Of a stretch of DNA of 64,000 nt, positions 61,565-64,000 are shown one piece after another. Under the pieces are notes generated by a model. That model saw only the letters and a list, made by a program, of their open reading frames with translations, searched no databases and was not told the DNA's origin. Position 1 is the first letter of the stretch; the number at the start of each line of letters is the position of its first letter. The position numbers and the translations under genes are program-made. Source of the DNA: Pseudomarimonas salicorniae (GTDB taxonomy: Bacteria > Pseudomonadota > Gammaproteobacteria > Xanthomonadales > Xanthomonadaceae); contig NZ_JALNMH010000013.1 of assembly GCF_023156535.1 (NCBI RefSeq), positions 97,551-161,550 of the forward strand, written 5' to 3'.

Positions 61565-63496
61565 ATGAACCACAAGATTCAGCTGTCCCGTTCGTCCTCG
61601 GTGGCTGGCCTGCGCGCTCCGCTCGCGCTGGCCATCGCCGCGGGGCTGATCGCTCCCGCCGCCCAGGCCTTCGAGTTCGAGCTCGGCGCCGCGCGAGGCT
61701 CGATCGACACCACGGTGTCTTACGGCGTCACGACGCGCATGGAAGACCGTGACGACAACTTGGTCGGCAAGGCCTTCTTCAATCCCGCCCTGGTCGCGCA
61801 GATTGCCGCCCTGCAGGCCCGTGGCCAGTACCTCGAGGCCCAGGCCCTGCAGGTCGCTGCCCGCGGCCGCTTCTCGGCCAACCGTGATGACGGCAACCTG
61901 AAGTACGACGACGGCGACATCATTTCGAACGCCTTCAAGATCACCAGCGAAGGCACGCTGAACTGGGACTCGGGCGGCGCCTTCGTCCGCGCGACCTACT
62001 TCTACGATTTCGAGAATGCCGATCGCAATGACCTCACCGAGGCGGCCAAGGACCTGATCGGCGAGCGCTTCCGCCTGCTTGATGCCTTCGTCTTCCACAA
62101 CTTCACCTACGGCGAAACCGGCAACGGCACCCTGCGCCTGGGCCGCCAGGTGATCAGCTGGGGCGAGAGCACCTTCATCCAGAACGGCATCAACGTGATC
62201 AATTCGGTCGACCTGTCCGCGCTGCGCGTGGCCGGTGCCGAACTGAAGGAGGCGTTCCTGCCCCTCGACGCCGCCTGGGCCTCGTTCTCGCTGAGCGACA
62301 GCCTGTCGCTCGAGCTGGCCTATCTGCTCGAGTTCGAGGAGATCGAAGTCGACGCATCGGGCACCTACTTCAGCTCGAATGACTTCGCCTCGCCGGGTGG
62401 CACCTACGTCATGCTCGGCTTCGGCACCGTGCCGCAGCCGGTGAATGACCCGTCGCTCTACTACGACGTCTGCTTCTCGGGTCCCGCAGGCTTCGGCCGC
62501 AGCGACACCGGCCTGCCGGCCTCCCTGGTGGCGGCAGGCTGCTCGGGTTCGTTCCCGCGCGCTCCGAACAACAACGCGAAGGACAACGGCCAGTACGGCG
62601 CGGCCCTGCGCTACTACGCCTCGGAGTTCTTCGACACCGAGTTCGGCTTCTACTACCTGCGCTATCACAGCCGTCTGCCGGTGCTGTCTGGCATCTCGGT
62701 CACCAGCTCGGCCTCCAACAGTGGCCGATACTTCGTCGAATACCCCGAGGACATCAACCTCTACGGCATCAGCTGGAACACCACCATTCCCGGTGGCTGG
62801 GCCTTCCAGGGCGAGATGAGCTACCGCGACAACATGCCGCTGCAGATCGACGACGTTGAGCTCCTGTTCGCCGGCCTGTCGCCGCTCAACGGTCTGATTC
62901 CGCAGCCGGGGCTGCGATTCCGCAGCCAGCTTGGCCAGTACGGGCCCGGTGAGTACATCCAGGGCTGGGATCGTCACGAGGTCAGCCAGCTGCAGGCGAC
63001 CTTCACCAAGCTGATCGGCCCGGGCAACTGGCTGGGGGCGGAGCAGGTCGCCGTGGTCGCCGAAATCGGTGGCACAAAGGTGTGGGACCTGCCCGACCAG
63101 AGTGTCCTCCGCTACGAGGGCGAGGGCACCGATACCGGTGGTGGATTCGCCATCGACTCCGGTGCGCTGCGCAATCCGGTCACCCTCACCGGCGGCTTCC
63201 CGACCTCGTTCAGCTGGGGCTACCGCGCTGCGATGCGCGCCGATTACAACAACGTCTTCGGCAGCCCGTTCAATGTCTCGCCGCGCCTTGCCTTCAACCA
63301 CGACGTGAATGGCACCACGCCGGGGCCGGGCGGCAATTTCCTCGAGGATCGCAAGTCGCTGACCCTCGGCGTCGAGGCTTTCTACCTCAACGCCTGGTCG
63401 GTGGACGTGTCCTACACCTCGTTCTTCGGTGGTGGATCCTTCAACCAGATCTCCGACCGCGATTTTGCCGGCGTGGCCTTCAAGTATGCGTTCTGA
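61565..63496 (+). CDS. DUF1302 family outer-membrane beta-barrel protein
   Basis: 643 residues. A signal peptide ends at AAQA (about residue 35). The mature protein begins FEFELGAARGSIDTTVSYGVTTRME, the standard DUF1302 opening, and has the RLGRQVISWGEST block and a final aromatic residue in AFKYAF that is typical of outer-membrane barrels. Two cysteines (CFSGPAGFG and AGCSGSF) may form a disulfide in an outer loop. Its role is unknown; genomic partners are DUF1329 and lipid-handling genes. Confidence 0.92.
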   Translation: MNHKIQLSRSSSVAGLRAPLALAIAAGLIAPAAQAFEFELGAARGSIDTTVSYGVTTRMEDRDDNLVGKAFFNPALVAQIAALQARGQYLEAQALQVAARGRFSANRDDGNLKYDDGDIISNAFKITSEGTLNWDSGGAFVRATYFYDFENADRNDLTEAAKDLIGERFRLLDAFVFHNFTYGETGNGTLRLGRQVISWGESTFIQNGINVINSVDLSALRVAGAELKEAFLPLDAAWASFSLSDSLSLELAYLLEFEEIEVDASGTYFSSNDFASPGGTYVMLGFGTVPQPVNDPSLYYDVCFSGPAGFGRSDTGLPASLVAAGCSGSFPRAPNNNAKDNGQYGAALRYYASEFFDTEFGFYYLRYHSRLPVLSGISVTSSASNSGRYFVEYPEDINLYGISWNTTIPGGWAFQGEMSYRDNMPLQIDDVELLFAGLSPLNGLIPQPGLRFRSQLGQYGPGEYIQGWDRHEVSQLQATFTKLIGPGNWLGAEQVAVVAEIGGTKVWDLPDQSVLRYEGEGTDTGGGFAIDSGALRNPVTLTGGFPTSFSWGYRAAMRADYNNVFGSPFNVSPRLAFNHDVNGTTPGPGGNFLEDRKSLTLGVEAFYLNAWSVDVSYTSFFGGGSFNQISDRDFAGVAFKYAF

Positions 63497-63545
63497 TGCG
63501 CAGGTGCCACGGCACCTCGCATCGTTCACTCATAGGGAGACGGGA

Positions 63546-64000
63546 ATGAACAAGCAGAACGCATTGACCTTGGCGCTGGTCGCTTCGCTGGCGCTGCCCC
63601 TGGCCGCCGAGGCCAAGGTCAGCGCGGCCGAGGCGGCCAAGCTGGGCAAGGAGCTGACCCCGGTCGGCGCCGAGAAGGCGGGCAATGGCGGTGCCATCCC
63701 GGCCTGGGAGGGTGGCATCACCAAGCCGCCCGCAGGCTTCACCAAGGGCGGGCACCACCCCGATCCGTTCGCGGCGGACAAGCCGACGCTGACGATCACC
63801 GCGGCGAACTACAAGCAGCATGCCGACAAGCTCAGCGTCGGCCAGCAGGCGATGTTCGAGCGCTACCCCGAGTACAAGATGCCGGTGTACCCGACGCGGC
63901 GTTCGGCCTCGTTCCCGCAGCGCATCTACGACTTCACCATGAAGAACGCCACCACCGCCGAGCTGGTGGCGGACGGCGACGGCATTGCCAACGCCGCCGA
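63546..64000 (+). CDS. DUF1329 family protein, N-terminal part (cut by window edge)
   Basis: 151 residues visible from the ATG at 63546, which follows a GGGAGACGGG ribosome site. A signal peptide (MNKQNALTLALVASLALPLAAEA) precedes KVSAAEAAKLGKELTPVGAEKAGN, the family opening of DUF1329, a LolB-like periplasmic fold. It pairs with the DUF1302 gene in many proteobacteria, usually with an RND-type exporter, which would lie beyond the window. Confidence 0.9.
   Translation, partial: MNKQNALTLALVASLALPLAAEAKVSAAEAAKLGKELTPVGAEKAGNGGAIPAWEGGITKPPAGFTKGGHHPDPFAADKPTLTITAANYKQHADKLSVGQQAMFERYPEYKMPVYPTRRSASFPQRIYDFTMKNATTAELVADGDGIANAA

Overview
The window reads as a very GC-rich gammaproteobacterial chromosome segment (third codon positions almost all G/C). 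Gene content and order point to the Xanthomonadales: lysM gene-dprA-smg beside topA and divergent from def-fmt-rsmB-DUF4390-ntrY-like kinase, an OleB-type hydrolase, hslVU with the His-Ala-Thr-Thr HslV start, and heptamer and REP-like intergenic repeats of the sort seen in xanthomonads and pseudomonads. The lineage is inferred from gene content only; there is no rRNA or tRNA here, and no CRISPR array or transposase.

Region by region. 1-12.7 kb (minus strand, except the bio genes) is rich in c-di-GMP and phosphorelay genes: a truncated membrane sensor, a REC-PAS-PAS-GGDEF-EAL protein, comF, then (plus strand) bioB-bioF-bioH, then a three-gene relay made of a hybrid kinase, a single-domain receiver and an HPt-REC-REC-GGDEF protein whose reading frames overlap. 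12.7-18.3 kb holds arfB, an acyltransferase, and a second two-component module (histidine kinase plus NtrC-type sigma-54 activator) next to a small secreted protein that has a near-consensus sigma-54 promoter. 18.3-32 kb holds uppP, an M20 peptidase, a VOC protein, an OleB-like hydrolase, a large tricorn-type protease, topA and the lysM gene-dprA-smg operon. 32-39 kb holds def-fmt-rsmB, DUF4390, an NtrY-like kinase without a regulator, bioD, free-methionine sulfoxide reductase and a TfoX C-terminal protein. 39-51 kb is housekeeping: asnS, an A-type Fe-S carrier, hslVU, ubiE, mgtE, glnE. 51-59 kb is a cation block: a CaCA exchanger, a six-gene Mrp antiporter (mrpA fused to mrpB, then C-G) and a DASS transporter. 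59 kb to the end is a lipid-related cluster: VolA-like lipase lipoprotein, DUF1302 and DUF1329 proteins (the last cut by the window edge).

Non-coding structure stands out. Three copies of a roughly 220-bp composite inverted-repeat element fill all three sizeable convergent gene gaps (7.3, 21.2 and 26.3 kb). A different element made of heptamer tandem repeats begins on the stop codon of hslV and runs to the start codon of hslU, and another heptamer-period tract starts at the hslU stop. A Pseudomonas-like REP doublet follows asnS. Biotin genes are split (bioBFH at 4-7 kb, bioD at 38 kb); bioA and bioC are not in the window. The most testable candidate for an undescribed system is the sigma-54-linked module at 13.8-18.3 kb: kinase, NtrC-type activator and two unrecognised secreted proteins.
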